The notes under the pieces: model-generated
Database searches by the model: none
What the model saw: only the letters and a program-made list of their open reading frames with translations
What the model was told of the DNA's origin: nothing
In this document: positions 14,648 through 22,600 of the stretch, piece after piece
Layout: every line of letters starts with the position of its first letter
Numbering within the stretch: position 1 is the first letter of the stretch
Assembly (NCBI GenBank): GCA_902764415.1
Contig: CACWVU010000005.1
Span: forward strand, 1-64,000
Direction of reading: 5' to 3'
DNA: 64,000 bases
Source: an uncultured bacterium
GTDB taxonomy: Bacteria; Verrucomicrobiota; Kiritimatiellia; RFP12; UBA1067
Made by a program: the position numbers and the translations under genes

Positions 14648-16405
14648 TTAGTTCGCCTCTCCGGGCTGCCATTCGACGTTCGCAAAGGCGTTGTCGAACG
14701 CGGCGGAGAGTCCGCCGAGGCTTTCGCTGCCGGTGGTTGCGGCGTTGACGGGAGCCTTCTCCTCGCCGGCCGCCTCGGCCACCAGGCCCTGGACCTCGTC
14801 CTCGGTCATGCCCATCGCGCGGATCGACAGGCCGATGCGGCGCTCGCCGCGGTCGACCTTGACCACGCGGGCCTCGACCTCCTGGCCGACCTCGAGGGCG
14901 TCCTTGACCTTCTCGACGCGCTGGTCGGAGATCTGCGAGATGTGGACGAGCCCGTCCACGCCGTCCTCGAGCTCGACGAACGCGCCGAAGGACGCGATCT
15001 TCGAGACCTTGCCCTTGACGACCGAGCCGACCGGAAACTTCTTCGCGATGTCGTCCCACGGATCCTGCTGCGCCTGCTTGAGGCCGAGCGAGATGCGCTG
15101 CTCCTTCGGGTTGACGTCGAGGACGACCGCCTCGACCTCCTGGCCCTTCTGCAGGCACTCCGACGGGTGATTGATCTTGCGCGTCCAGCTCATGTCGCTG
15201 ACGTGGATCATGCCGTCGATGCCCTCCTCGAGCTCCACGAACGCGCCGTAGGCCGTGAAGTTGCGCACCTTGCCGCGGATGCGCGAGCCGACCGGGAAGC
15301 GCTCCTGCACCGTGTCCCACGGATTGTCCTGGGTCTGGCGGATGCCGAGGGCGATCTTCTGGTTCTCGACGTCCACGGAAAGGACGACGACCTGCACCTC
15401 GTCGCCGACCGCGAGCATGTCGCTCGCGCGGGCGACGCGCTTCGTCCAGCTGAACTCGCTGATGTGGACGAGGCCCTCGATGCCGGGGGCGATCTCGACG
15501 AACGCGCCGTACGCGGCGAGGTTGACCACCTTGCCCTGCACGCGCGCGCCGACCGGGAAGCGCTCCTGGATCGTGTCCCAGGGGTTCTGCGTGGTCTGCT
15601 TGAGGCCGAGCGAGATGCGCTCGCGGTCGCGGTCGACGTCGAGGACCATGACCTCGACCTCCTGGCCGACCTTGAGGAGCTCGCTCGGATGCTTGATGCG
15701 GCCCCAGCTCATGTCGGTGATGTGGAGGAGGCCGTCGATGCCGTCGAGGTCGACGAACGCGCCGAAGTCGGTGATGTTCTTCACGCGGCCCTTGCGCAGC
15801 TCGCCCTTCTGGAGCGTCGCCAGCAGCTCCGCCCGCTTCTCGGCGAGCGTGCCCTCGATGAGCTCGCGCCGCGAGACGATGAGGTTGCGGCGCTCGTTGG
15901 AGATCTTGATGACCTTGAACTCGAAGGTCTGACCGACGTAGGGCTCGAGCTCCTTGACCGGGGTGATCTCGACCTGCGAGCCGGGGAGGAACGCCTCGAC
16001 GTCGTCGACCTGCACGATGAGGCCGCCGCGGACCGCGCTCTTGATGGTGCCGGTGACGACGCATCCCTCGACGTAGCGGTCGAGGATCTTCTCCCAGCGG
16101 ATCTTCTCGTCGGCGCGGCGCTTGGAGAGCTCGATCATGCCCGTCTTGTCGTCCTCGAGCTTCACGATCATCACCGTCGTCTTGTCGCCGACCTTCGGAT
16201 CGGCGCCTTCGCCGAACTCCGCGAGCGGCACCGCGCCAGCGGACTTGTAGCCGATGTCGACGAACACGTCGTCGCCCTTGAGCGCCGTGACGGTCCCCTC
16301 GACCACCGAACCGGTCTTGAACTTCGCCTCATCCACCGCGGCCGAGAGCATCTCCGCCATCGCGGCGCTCTTCGCCTGGGGAGGCGTGGGTTTCCTGATT
16401 GCCAT
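14648..16405 (-). CDS. rpsA: 30S ribosomal protein S1
   Basis: 585 residues with six S1 (OB-fold) domains in tandem. The first begins at about residue 30 (GSVVEGTVTALKGDDVFVDI) and later ones show the classic GAFVDLDGIDGLLHITDMSW, GAFVEIAPGIEGLVHISEFSW and GAFVELEDGVDGLVHISQIS sequences. The length matches S1 of Gram-negative bacteria. It binds mRNA on the small subunit and is needed for translation of structured or SD-poor messages. Transcribed from a promoter about 85 nt upstream with a structured leader. Co-transcription with rpmB is likely. Confidence 0.97.
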   Translation of the reverse strand: MAIRKPTPPQAKSAAMAEMLSAAVDEAKFKTGSVVEGTVTALKGDDVFVDIGYKSAGAVPLAEFGEGADPKVGDKTTVMIVKLEDDKTGMIELSKRRADEKIRWEKILDRYVEGCVVTGTIKSAVRGGLIVQVDDVEAFLPGSQVEITPVKELEPYVGQTFEFKVIKISNERRNLIVSRRELIEGTLAEKRAELLATLQKGELRKGRVKNITDFGAFVDLDGIDGLLHITDMSWGRIKHPSELLKVGQEVEVMVLDVDRDRERISLGLKQTTQNPWDTIQERFPVGARVQGKVVNLAAYGAFVEIAPGIEGLVHISEFSWTKRVARASDMLAVGDEVQVVVLSVDVENQKIALGIRQTQDNPWDTVQERFPVGSRIRGKVRNFTAYGAFVELEEGIDGMIHVSDMSWTRKINHPSECLQKGQEVEAVVLDVNPKEQRISLGLKQAQQDPWDDIAKKFPVGSVVKGKVSKIASFGAFVELEDGVDGLVHISQISDQRVEKVKDALEVGQEVEARVVKVDRGERRIGLSIRAMGMTEDEVQGLVAEAAGEEKAPVNAATTGSESLGGLSAAFDNAFANVEWQPGEAN

Positions 16406-16496
16406 AATACTTTTCTGTACTTTTGGGTTTGCCTGTGATCGCGGTTTTCAGCCGCGTCCGCCCCGTCTTTGGGCGCGGAGGAGCGTAGTATACCAA
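16406..16496 (-). promoter_or_regulatory. rpsA promoter and structured 5' leader
   Basis: An extended -10, TTTTTGGTATACT (-10 hexamer at 16492-16487, minus strand), starts a leader of about 75 nt. The leader can form two hairpins: CGCCC/GGGCG around 16465-16480 and GCGG...CCGC around 16438-16454. Structured rpsA leaders mediate feedback by S1 in Escherichia coli; the same role here is an inference. Confidence 0.6.
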
Positions 16497-16539
16497 AAAC
16501 CGGCACCGGCGCGCAAGGGGGTCAGCCGACCATGTTACA

Positions 16540-16556
16540 CCAACGCTATGCGTTGG
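16540..16556 (-). terminator. Hairpin after the 22.5-16.5 kb operon
   Basis: CCAACGC TAT GCGTTGG is a perfect 7-bp stem just beyond the stop at 16564. There is no U-run, so termination would need help. It also separates the glycan operon from the rpsA promoter. Confidence 0.4.
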
Positions 16557-16563
16557 AAGTGTC

Positions 16564-17727
16564 TCAGCGACCAGCAACCAGCGGCACAGCGGTCGTATCG
16601 ACCATCACCGCGAAGTAGTCGCATACGCGCGAAACCGACGCGGGAACGGGCACCGTCGAAAGCCATGCGGCGGCGGAGTCGCGGTCGGCGGGGTCGAAGC
16701 CGTGCATGCCGTTGAGGGGCTTCACCCCCATGTCGCTCGGGACGAACTGCACGCCGGCGTCGGCGAGGAAGATCGCGTCGCCGAACTTGGCGTCGTCGCG
16801 CCAGATGCCGTGGTAGCGCATCTCGTCCTCGGAGAGCCAGCGGCCGGGGAGCCCGGCCAGGGCCGCCTTCACCTTCCCGTCCGCGCCCGGCTTCAGCCAC
16901 CAGAACCGCGCCATCGTCGAGTCGATGGCGCTGGCGTAGTCCTCGCCCCACTTGAGCCCGGTCCCCTCCAGCGCGGCGGGGACGTCGGCAGTGCCGCGGA
17001 GCGGCGTCATGCCGTGGTCGGAGAAGACGGTGAGCTCGAAGGGGCGGCCGCCCTCGACGAGCGCGGCGTGGAGAGCCCGGATCGACTCGGCGTACTTCTC
17101 CACCTTCGGCCGGAGGACGTCGTCGCGCCCGACGTTGTCGTGCTGCAGCGCGTCGAACGCGGCAGAATAGACGAACGCGCGGTCCACGGCGCCGCGGCGG
17201 AAGAGGTCCGCGGCGATGCGGAAGTTCTCCGCTTCCGTGAGCCGCCAGTTCGAGATGTGGTACTTGAGCCCCTGCTCGCCCCAGACGTCCGCGAGGTTCT
17301 TCACGGGCCCGAGCCCGCCCGGGACGAAGAGGTCGGTCTTTTCGCAGTAGTCGAGCTTCGGGAGCCGCTCCACCGGCACGCCGTAGAGCTGGAAGTAGCC
17401 GGTAAAGCCGTAGAGCCGCTTGATGAGCTTCGAGAGCTGGTGGCGGACGCGTCCGCGGCGCCAGAACGAGCGCGGCCGCAGCAGCGGCGCGAGATAGCGC
17501 ATCATCCTGAAGGGGCTTTTCGCCGGCGCGTAGTCGTAGAACGCGAGGTGCCCGTGCTCGGACGGGCGCTTCCCGGAGAGGATCGTCGGGATCGCGGTGC
17601 AGCTGTAGCCGAACTGCATCTCAATCCGGCGGCGATTCGGCAGCAGGTCGCGGAGGAAATCGTATTTCTCGACCTGCTCCCAGCCAAGGGCGTCGACGAA
17701 GACAAAGACCTTTACCAGACTGTTCAT
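16564..17727 (-). CDS. Alkaline-phosphatase-superfamily phosphodiesterase (type I phosphodiesterase/nucleotide pyrophosphatase-like)
   Basis: 387 residues. Family features are VFVFVDALGW near the N-terminus (metal-binding Asp), YSCTAIPTILSGKRPSEHGH (nucleophile Thr region) and ELTVFSDHGMTPLRG (metal-binding SDHG), then NGMHGFDP with a further metal His. No signal peptide or transmembrane segment is visible, so it is likely cytoplasmic. The start at 17727 overlaps the upstream glycosyltransferase stop by 4 bp. In this glycan cluster it may process phosphorylated or nucleotide-linked sugar intermediates; the substrate is unknown. Last gene of the operon. Confidence 0.82.
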   Translation of the reverse strand: MNSLVKVFVFVDALGWEQVEKYDFLRDLLPNRRRIEMQFGYSCTAIPTILSGKRPSEHGHLAFYDYAPAKSPFRMMRYLAPLLRPRSFWRRGRVRHQLSKLIKRLYGFTGYFQLYGVPVERLPKLDYCEKTDLFVPGGLGPVKNLADVWGEQGLKYHISNWRLTEAENFRIAADLFRRGAVDRAFVYSAAFDALQHDNVGRDDVLRPKVEKYAESIRALHAALVEGGRPFELTVFSDHGMTPLRGTADVPAALEGTGLKWGEDYASAIDSTMARFWWLKPGADGKVKAALAGLPGRWLSEDEMRYHGIWRDDAKFGDAIFLADAGVQFVPSDMGVKPLNGMHGFDPADRDSAAAWLSTVPVPASVSRVCDYFAVMVDTTAVPLVAGR

Positions 17728-18662
17728 TTGGACTCCTCCAATGCTGCCGCCAGCGCCTTGACGTCGCCGGGAGGGACGAGCCGGCCGCGGCCGCCGCACG
17801 CCTCGGGAAGGCCGCCGACCGCGAAGGCGACGACCGGACGGCCGAGCGCGACTGCCTCGGCCGCGACAAGTCCATACGGCTCCTGCCAGAAGCTCGGCAC
17901 CACCACGCAGGCGGCGCGGCGCATCCAGTCCTGCGGATTGGGCTGGAAGCCGTTGAACCTCACGCGGTCTGCAAGCACGAGGCGCGCGGCAAGCGCCTTG
18001 AGCCTGGGCTCCATGTTGCCGGTGCCGACGACGTCGAGCGTGCGCGGCGTCCCGAGCAGGGCCATTGCCCGAAGGAGCAGCTGGACGCCCTTCCCGCGGA
18101 TGAGCTGTCCGACGTAGAGGAGGTCGACGGCGGGACCGGCGGAGCCGGCGGTGACGGCGGCGGGCGCGATCACCGGCGGCCTTACCTCGATCTTGCCGGA
18201 ATCGATGCCGTTGGCCACGAGCCGCGACTTCATGAACTCGGAAATGACGACGATCTTCCTGAAGCGAGCCATGATGCGCCTGCGCCTGCCCTGGGCAAAG
18301 ACCCGCGCAAGCGCAGGCCTCCAGTTGCGGCACGCGGGCGCGCAGAAGATGCACGGCCACACGCCGCCGGGGCGTGTGCAGTTGTGGCCAAGCGGGGTGT
18401 AAGCGTAGGTCCTGGGGCAGATCGGCTCGTGGTCGTGGACGTAGTAGACGGTCTTCTCGGGCGGGAACGCAGCGAGCGTCTTTACGTCCGAGCACTTGTG
18501 GACGATGATCTCGTCGAACTGGTCGAGCGCAGATGGCGACGGAATGAGAGATTCGACGCTAACCTCGTGCCCGGCGGCCTTCAGCTCCGCGACGTGCCGC
18601 TCGGCGAAGACTTCGATTCCGCCGCGGACTGCGGCCTTTTCGACATAGACTAGGATCTTCAT
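17724..18662 (-). CDS. Glycosyltransferase family 4
   Basis: 312 residues. The N-terminal Rossmann half begins MKILVYVEKAAVRGGIEVFA. The central DLLYVGQLIRGKGVQLLL marks the start of the GT-B C-terminal domain, and PSFWQEPYGLVAAEAVALGRPVVAF contains the retaining E-x7-E motif that contacts the donor sugar-nucleotide. A CPRTYAY...NCTRPGG...CIFCAPAC stretch has several Cys residues, as in other GT4s of this type. It overlaps both neighbours by 4 bp (ATGA), so it is part of the 21.6-16.5 kb operon making a surface glycan. Acceptor unknown. Confidence 0.9.
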   Translation of the reverse strand: MKILVYVEKAAVRGGIEVFAERHVAELKAAGHEVSVESLIPSPSALDQFDEIIVHKCSDVKTLAAFPPEKTVYYVHDHEPICPRTYAYTPLGHNCTRPGGVWPCIFCAPACRNWRPALARVFAQGRRRRIMARFRKIVVISEFMKSRLVANGIDSGKIEVRPPVIAPAAVTAGSAGPAVDLLYVGQLIRGKGVQLLLRAMALLGTPRTLDVVGTGNMEPRLKALAARLVLADRVRFNGFQPNPQDWMRRAACVVVPSFWQEPYGLVAAEAVALGRPVVAFAVGGLPEACGGRGRLVPPGDVKALAAALEESK

Positions 18663-19513
18663 GTCCTCGTCCCGCTCCAGTGCGACACCCGCTGCACCAG
18701 ACGCCTCACCGGCGCGACGGGCATCTCAGGCCATCCCCGCGGCCGCACGGCGAGATAGGCCCAGTCGCGCAGGGTCTCGCGCGCCGCGCCGACAAGCTCG
18801 CGCAGCAGCGAGGGCCGGTCCCCGAAGATGACGCGGTCCGCCGCGCCCTCGCCCCGGAAGCGCTTCGCCAACTCTTTGAGCGTGTAGTTGTGCGAATGCT
18901 CGACGCGGGCGTCGGGGCAGTACACGATCTTCACGGGATCGACTTCGCGCCGCGAGTTGCGCCACGCCCAGGCGACGTCCTCGGAATACTGGATGTCCTC
19001 GTCGAACGGGACCTCCAGCAGGTTCTGCCGCCAGGTCGCGGAGCTGGCGAGCGAGAAGAAAAACCTCCACGTCGCCTGCACCTTGCCGTCGCCGAAGGCG
19101 CGCTCGTTGTCCTTGCGCACCAGCTCCTGCGCGTCGGCGCGCGGTAGCTGGTTGGCGAACGCGAACACGTGCCGCGAGCCGGCGAGAAGCGGCTTCACCA
19201 GCTCGTCGAGCCAACGCTCGTCGAGCGGCACGGCGTCCGAGTTGTTGAACACCACGATGTCGCCCTTGGCGGCGCGGACGAGCGGGTTCAGCGTTCTGCC
19301 GGGTCTGTACGGCCCGGCGGGGCGCTCGAAGAACCGCACCGGAAACCTCGCGGCGACTTCCCGCGTTCCGTCGGTCGAGGCGTCGTCGCAGACGACCACC
19401 TCGAACTTGAGATCCGTCTTCTGCGCGAAGACCGCCTTCAGCGCGCGCCCGATCAGCGCTTCGTCGTTGCGCGCGCGCATGAGTATGCTGACAAAGGGAA
19501 GGCTACTTTCCAT
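18659..19513 (-). CDS. Glycosyltransferase family 2
   Basis: 284 residues with a GT-A fold: FVSILMRARNDEALIGRAL at the N-terminus, FEVVVCDDASTDGT (nucleotide-binding Asp), DIVVFNNSDAVPLDE (the DxD position is NSD) and EDVAWAWRNSR (ED catalytic-base motif). The start at 19513 gives a complete GT2 N-terminus; a longer open frame upstream is a shadow of the pyruvyl-transferase gene. It overlaps that gene by 11 bp and the downstream GT4 gene by 4 bp. Likely adds one sugar to the lipid-linked repeat unit. Confidence 0.88.
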   Translation of the reverse strand: MESSLPFVSILMRARNDEALIGRALKAVFAQKTDLKFEVVVCDDASTDGTREVAARFPVRFFERPAGPYRPGRTLNPLVRAAKGDIVVFNNSDAVPLDERWLDELVKPLLAGSRHVFAFANQLPRADAQELVRKDNERAFGDGKVQATWRFFFSLASSATWRQNLLEVPFDEDIQYSEDVAWAWRNSRREVDPVKIVYCPDARVEHSHNYTLKELAKRFRGEGAADRVIFGDRPSLLRELVGAARETLRDWAYLAVRPRGWPEMPVAPVRRLVQRVSHWSGTRT

Positions 19514-20636
19514 TGCAGCCCTCCAGTCCCAGGACCAGTTCCCTCCGCGCGGCCTCGAGCCTCCCGTGCAGCGCGGCATACGCCTTCGCCCGGACGGCTT
19601 CCCAGCCGCCGCGGTCATTCGGCGCGGCGAAGACATGCTCCGCCACCTTGTCCCATTTGCAGTCGTACACGCTCCCCTCGACGGAACGGCCGAAGTTGGC
19701 GAGCCAGTTGGCGAGCTTGGATCCGCGCGCGATGCCCAGCCCGGGCGTGCCGGCGTTGGCGGCGAGGATGAGGAGATGGAGCCGACTCGAGAGGACAACG
19801 TCGCATTCCGCGGCCGCGGCCATGACCGCCTCGGGCGTCGAACCGGGAATGCACTCTACGCCGAGCTTCCCCAGCAGCGCGCGGTCGGTCTTGGGGTTCA
19901 TCGGGATTCCGACAATCTTCCAGCCCGCCGAGCGCACGTCCGAAAGAAGCCCCTTTAGTCCAGCGAGGTCGGCGACCTGTCTTTGAGTCGAGATGCAGAG
20001 ACCGAGGGTTCGTGGTTCGTGGTTCGTGGTTCGTGGCTCGTGGTTCGTGGATTCATCCAGCAGTATCGCCGAGTCGGCGGCGACCTTGGCGCCGGCGAAC
20101 CCCATTGTCGCCAGCATCGCCGCGCTCTCGGGGTCGCGCAGCCACGCGCCGCGGCAGCGCGGCAGAATCGCCGCGATGCGGCGGCGCAGTTTCCCGCGAA
20201 GACGCCGCTCGTACCAGCCGACGAGCCCAAGGCAGCCGAGCAGCAGGCGGCGCTTGCCGTGGACCTTGAAGAAAACCGGGTTGAGCTCGTCGTCCATGCC
20301 GACGCCCCAGACGAACGTCGCGACGCCCTCCTTCTGCGCCAGCTCCAACAACGTTAGCGCAGCATCAGGATAGTCCGAAAGACCGGTCGCGCCGCACCAG
20401 ACGTAGGCGTCGTGCCGTCTGGCCACGGCCGCAAAGCCTTCGAAGCCGACGTCGAGGAAGCCGAACGGCGGCACGACCTCGACACCGAGAAGCTGCGCCG
20501 TCGCGGGATCGTTCGTCGCGACGGTCAGCTCCACGCCGGGTACGGACTCCTTCAGCATCTTGACGACGCCTGCGATTATCGCCTCGTCGCCGATGTTGTC
20601 GCAGCCAAGCGGAATGCCACCGAGCAGAACCCTCAT
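19503..20636 (-). CDS. Polysaccharide pyruvyl transferase family protein (CsaB-like)
   Basis: 377 residues. MRVLLGGIPLGCDNIGDEAI at the start (family GxxxxxNxGDEAI), CDVVLSSRLHLLILAANAGTPGLGI near residue 280 and the two-domain GT-B-like layout identify the family, which transfers pyruvate from PEP to sugars as a ketal. Between the N- and C-terminal halves (residues about 195-209) there is an inserted STNHEPRTTNHEPRT, encoded by an imperfect 7-bp tandem repeat (20009-20052). That segment is not part of the family and is probably a surface loop or interdomain linker. It overlaps the nitroreductase-like gene by 4 bp. Confidence 0.87.
   Translation of the reverse strand: MRVLLGGIPLGCDNIGDEAIIAGVVKMLKESVPGVELTVATNDPATAQLLGVEVVPPFGFLDVGFEGFAAVARRHDAYVWCGATGLSDYPDAALTLLELAQKEGVATFVWGVGMDDELNPVFFKVHGKRRLLLGCLGLVGWYERRLRGKLRRRIAAILPRCRGAWLRDPESAAMLATMGFAGAKVAADSAILLDESTNHEPRTTNHEPRTLGLCISTQRQVADLAGLKGLLSDVRSAGWKIVGIPMNPKTDRALLGKLGVECIPGSTPEAVMAAAAECDVVLSSRLHLLILAANAGTPGLGIARGSKLANWLANFGRSVEGSVYDCKWDKVAEHVFAAPNDRGGWEAVRAKAYAALHGRLEAARRELVLGLEGCNGK
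20009..20052. repeat. GTTCGTG short tandem repeat inside the pyruvyl-transferase gene
   Basis: Six imperfect copies of GTTCGTG (one GCTCGTG), read on the minus strand as codons for Asn-His-Glu-Pro-Arg-Thr-Thr. It keeps the frame. The same family recurs at 40237-40311 and 60203-60229. Confidence 0.85.
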
Positions 20637-21625
20637 TCCCCGCCTCCGTGCCAGGTGAGCACATCCGCCGCCGCGAGCCGCGGCGACGCGGCGACGTCGA
20701 ACTCCTCCGGCGGCATTCCGCAGGCGATCAGCTGGACGATCGCCTCGTTCGCCGGAATCCCGAGCAGCCCGTGCGCGGCACGGTCGACCTCTGGCGCGAC
20801 GCTCCAGTGGAGAATGCAGTGCGCAACGCCGTGGTAGTGGAGCGCGTAGCAGAGGTTCATCACGAAGATGCCGCCGTTCGTGTAGGCGTCGTGGCGCTCC
20901 CAGCCCCAGCGGACGGCGGAGAGGTCGGACGTCACCACCAGGACCTTGTCCGCGTCCTGCCCGAAGCCGCGGGTGCCGCCCTGCAGCGCAAAAAGCCGGT
21001 CGCGCAGCGCGGGCGAGTCGACGACGTGGACGCGCGCGTGCTGGCGGTTGCAGGCACTCGGCGCAGTCGTCGCGAGCGCAATGGCGGACTCGACCGTCTC
21101 CCGGGGGACAGGCCCGGCGAAGTGGCGGCAGACGTGGCGGGATGCGGCGAACTGCGGGAACGGCGCGTCCTTCGCGGCGAAGAAGTCGGCTCTGCGGACA
21201 TGCGGCTCGCGCGCCGCGGGAACATCCGGCCGCGCGGCGAGGAATGCGTCGAGCCGCGGCATCGGCTCCGGCCAGTCGCGATGGAGCTCGCGGTAGGCGC
21301 GGAGCACCGCGACGGCGTGCGTGACCTGCGGGTCGTCAGCGCCGAAGCGCCGCTCGAACGAGTCGACGAGGTTGACCAGGTGGACGACCGCGCCCTTGCC
21401 GAAGCCGAGGCGGCGGCGCGGCATCGTGAGCCCCTTCTCCAGCACATGGTAGCCCATGACGATCTCGGCGCGCGCGGCGGACTTGCGATCGAGGTGCAAC
21501 GCCCCCGCGTTCGCCATGAACTGCGCCCGGTCGTAGCGGAACGCGCGCGAGGCCTCGCGCCGCGTCTTCACGCGCACGCGCCACGCCACCAGGGCCCGCT
21601 TTGCCTTTTTCAGAAACTCGATCAC
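20633..21625 (-). CDS. Nitroreductase-family protein in a glycan operon
   Basis: 330 residues. The C-terminal 180 residues carry a nitroreductase-like FMN fold: SRHVCRHFAGPVPRETVESA, ATTAPSACNRQHARVHVV (FMN-contacting RxxR/SACNxQ-type segment) and IACGMPPEEF. The N-terminal 140 residues are a helical extension (MIEFLKKAKRALVAWRVRVK...) found in polysaccharide-locus members of this family. The family is FMN-dependent oxidoreductases; the substrate here is unknown. Partnership with the pyruvyl transferase, whose start it overlaps by 4 bp, suggests a sugar-modifying or accessory redox role (inference). Confidence 0.75.
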   Translation of the reverse strand: MIEFLKKAKRALVAWRVRVKTRREASRAFRYDRAQFMANAGALHLDRKSAARAEIVMGYHVLEKGLTMPRRRLGFGKGAVVHLVNLVDSFERRFGADDPQVTHAVAVLRAYRELHRDWPEPMPRLDAFLAARPDVPAAREPHVRRADFFAAKDAPFPQFAASRHVCRHFAGPVPRETVESAIALATTAPSACNRQHARVHVVDSPALRDRLFALQGGTRGFGQDADKVLVVTSDLSAVRWGWERHDAYTNGGIFVMNLCYALHYHGVAHCILHWSVAPEVDRAAHGLLGIPANEAIVQLIACGMPPEEFDVAASPRLAAADVLTWHGGGE

Positions 21626-21652
21626 GACAATTCCCCGGTTACGTTGCGAGGA

Positions 21653-22477
21653 CTACTTGCCCTTGGGTGGTGTTGCGTCATTCCCGGGGAAGTCGGAGCA
21701 CGCCATGCGGAAGCCGAAAATGCAGTTCTTGAGGCTCGGCTCGCGCCGGAGACGGTAGGCGCAGCGGCAGTCGCGCCCGTAGAAGAACCAGCAGCCGCCC
21801 TTGAGCACCTTGAACGACCCGGAAGGCGGGCCCTTGGGGTCGACGGCGGGCTCGGCCGACAGCGTCGAGAACCAGTCGTTGCACCATTCCAGGACGTTGC
21901 CCTGCATGTCGTGGAAGCCCCAGGCGTTGGGCTTCTTCGCGCCCGCCTCGTGCGTGACGCTGTCGCTGTTCTGCTCGTACCAGGCCATGTCGGCGAGGAC
22001 TCCGCTGCCGGCGACGGGCGCGTCGCTGCCGGCGCGGCAGGCGTACTCCCACTCCGCCTCGGTCGGGAAGCGCGCCGCGCCGCCCAGCGCCGCGTTGACG
22101 CGCTTGAGGAACGTCGCGCAGTCGTGCCACGAGATGTTCTCCACCGGGCTGTCGGGGTTGCGGAAGCGGGAGTGGTTGCTGCGCATGACGCTCTCCCACT
22201 GCCGCTGGGTGACCTCGTGCTTGCCCAGCCAGAAGCCGCGGGTGAGCGTGACCTGGTGGGGAACCTCGTTCTCGAAACGGCCGTCCTCGCCGACGGGACT
22301 GCCCATCTCGAAGGTACCCGGGGCGCACCAGATCATCTCCATGGTCGCGCCGCCCGGAAGCGTCACCACTCTGACCGTGCCGCTTTCGCGGACGCTGTCC
22401 GACGTAGGCCCCTGGGCCTGCGCAATGCACCATAGCGCGGATACCGCTAATCCGACAAAGGCTGTCTTGGCTTTCAT
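21653..22477 (-). CDS. Secreted SUMF1/formylglycine-generating-enzyme-like (FGE-sulfatase) domain protein
   Basis: 274 residues: signal peptide (MKAKTAFVGLAVSALWCIAQ), then a complete SUMF1 domain. Motifs are PGGATMEMIWCAPGTFEMGS, GFWLGKHEVTQRQWESVM, PVENISWHDCATFL, RFPTEAEWEYACRAG, GNVLEWCNDWF and GCWFFYGRDCRCAYRLRREP. True formylglycine-generating enzymes use a conserved Cys pair near the C-terminus that is not clearly reproduced here, so this may be a non-catalytic ligand-binding or copper-free variant. A strong -10 box (22486-22491) sits 8 nt before the ATG, so the mRNA is close to leaderless. It is 27 bp upstream of the nitroreductase-like gene. Confidence 0.85.
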   Translation of the reverse strand: MKAKTAFVGLAVSALWCIAQAQGPTSDSVRESGTVRVVTLPGGATMEMIWCAPGTFEMGSPVGEDGRFENEVPHQVTLTRGFWLGKHEVTQRQWESVMRSNHSRFRNPDSPVENISWHDCATFLKRVNAALGGAARFPTEAEWEYACRAGSDAPVAGSGVLADMAWYEQNSDSVTHEAGAKKPNAWGFHDMQGNVLEWCNDWFSTLSAEPAVDPKGPPSGSFKVLKGGCWFFYGRDCRCAYRLRREPSLKNCIFGFRMACSDFPGNDATPPKGK

Positions 22478-22485
22478 ATTGGTGG

Positions 22486-22496
22486 ATTATACCACA
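22486..22496 (-). promoter_or_regulatory. Extended -10 promoter of the SUMF1 gene (near-leaderless)
   Basis: Minus strand TGTGGTATAAT, with TATAAT at 22491-22486 and only 8 nt to the ATG at 22477. It is divergent from the epimerase promoter at 22586-22591. Confidence 0.7.
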
Positions 22497-22585
22497 TTCC
22501 GCGCAAAGATGGTATACCCCGCTTCCTTCATGAAAGCAGCTTCCCGCCCAAAAATGGAGTGTGGAAAAGTCCGCCAAAAAAATGA

Positions 22586-22591
22586 TATAAT
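22586..22591 (+). promoter_or_regulatory. -10 box of the epimerase-GT2 operon (near-leaderless)
   Basis: TGATATAAT with TATAAT at 22586-22591 and 9 nt to the ATG at 22601. A TGGAAA (about 22562-22567) lies 18 bp upstream of the -10 box. No ribosome-binding site fits between. Confidence 0.65.
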
Positions 22592-22600
22592 ATTATCCAA

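Noticed and set aside
14942-16438. Plus-strand open frame of about 500 codons opposite rpsA
   Set aside because: A mirror of the repeated S1 domains, rich in Asp, Glu, Val and Leu; no start signals and no family.
20000-20060. CRISPR array suggested by the tandem repeats (also 24629-24681 and 40237-40311)
   Set aside because: Units are only 7-9 bp with no spacers, they lie inside genes or tiny gaps, and no cas gene is present.
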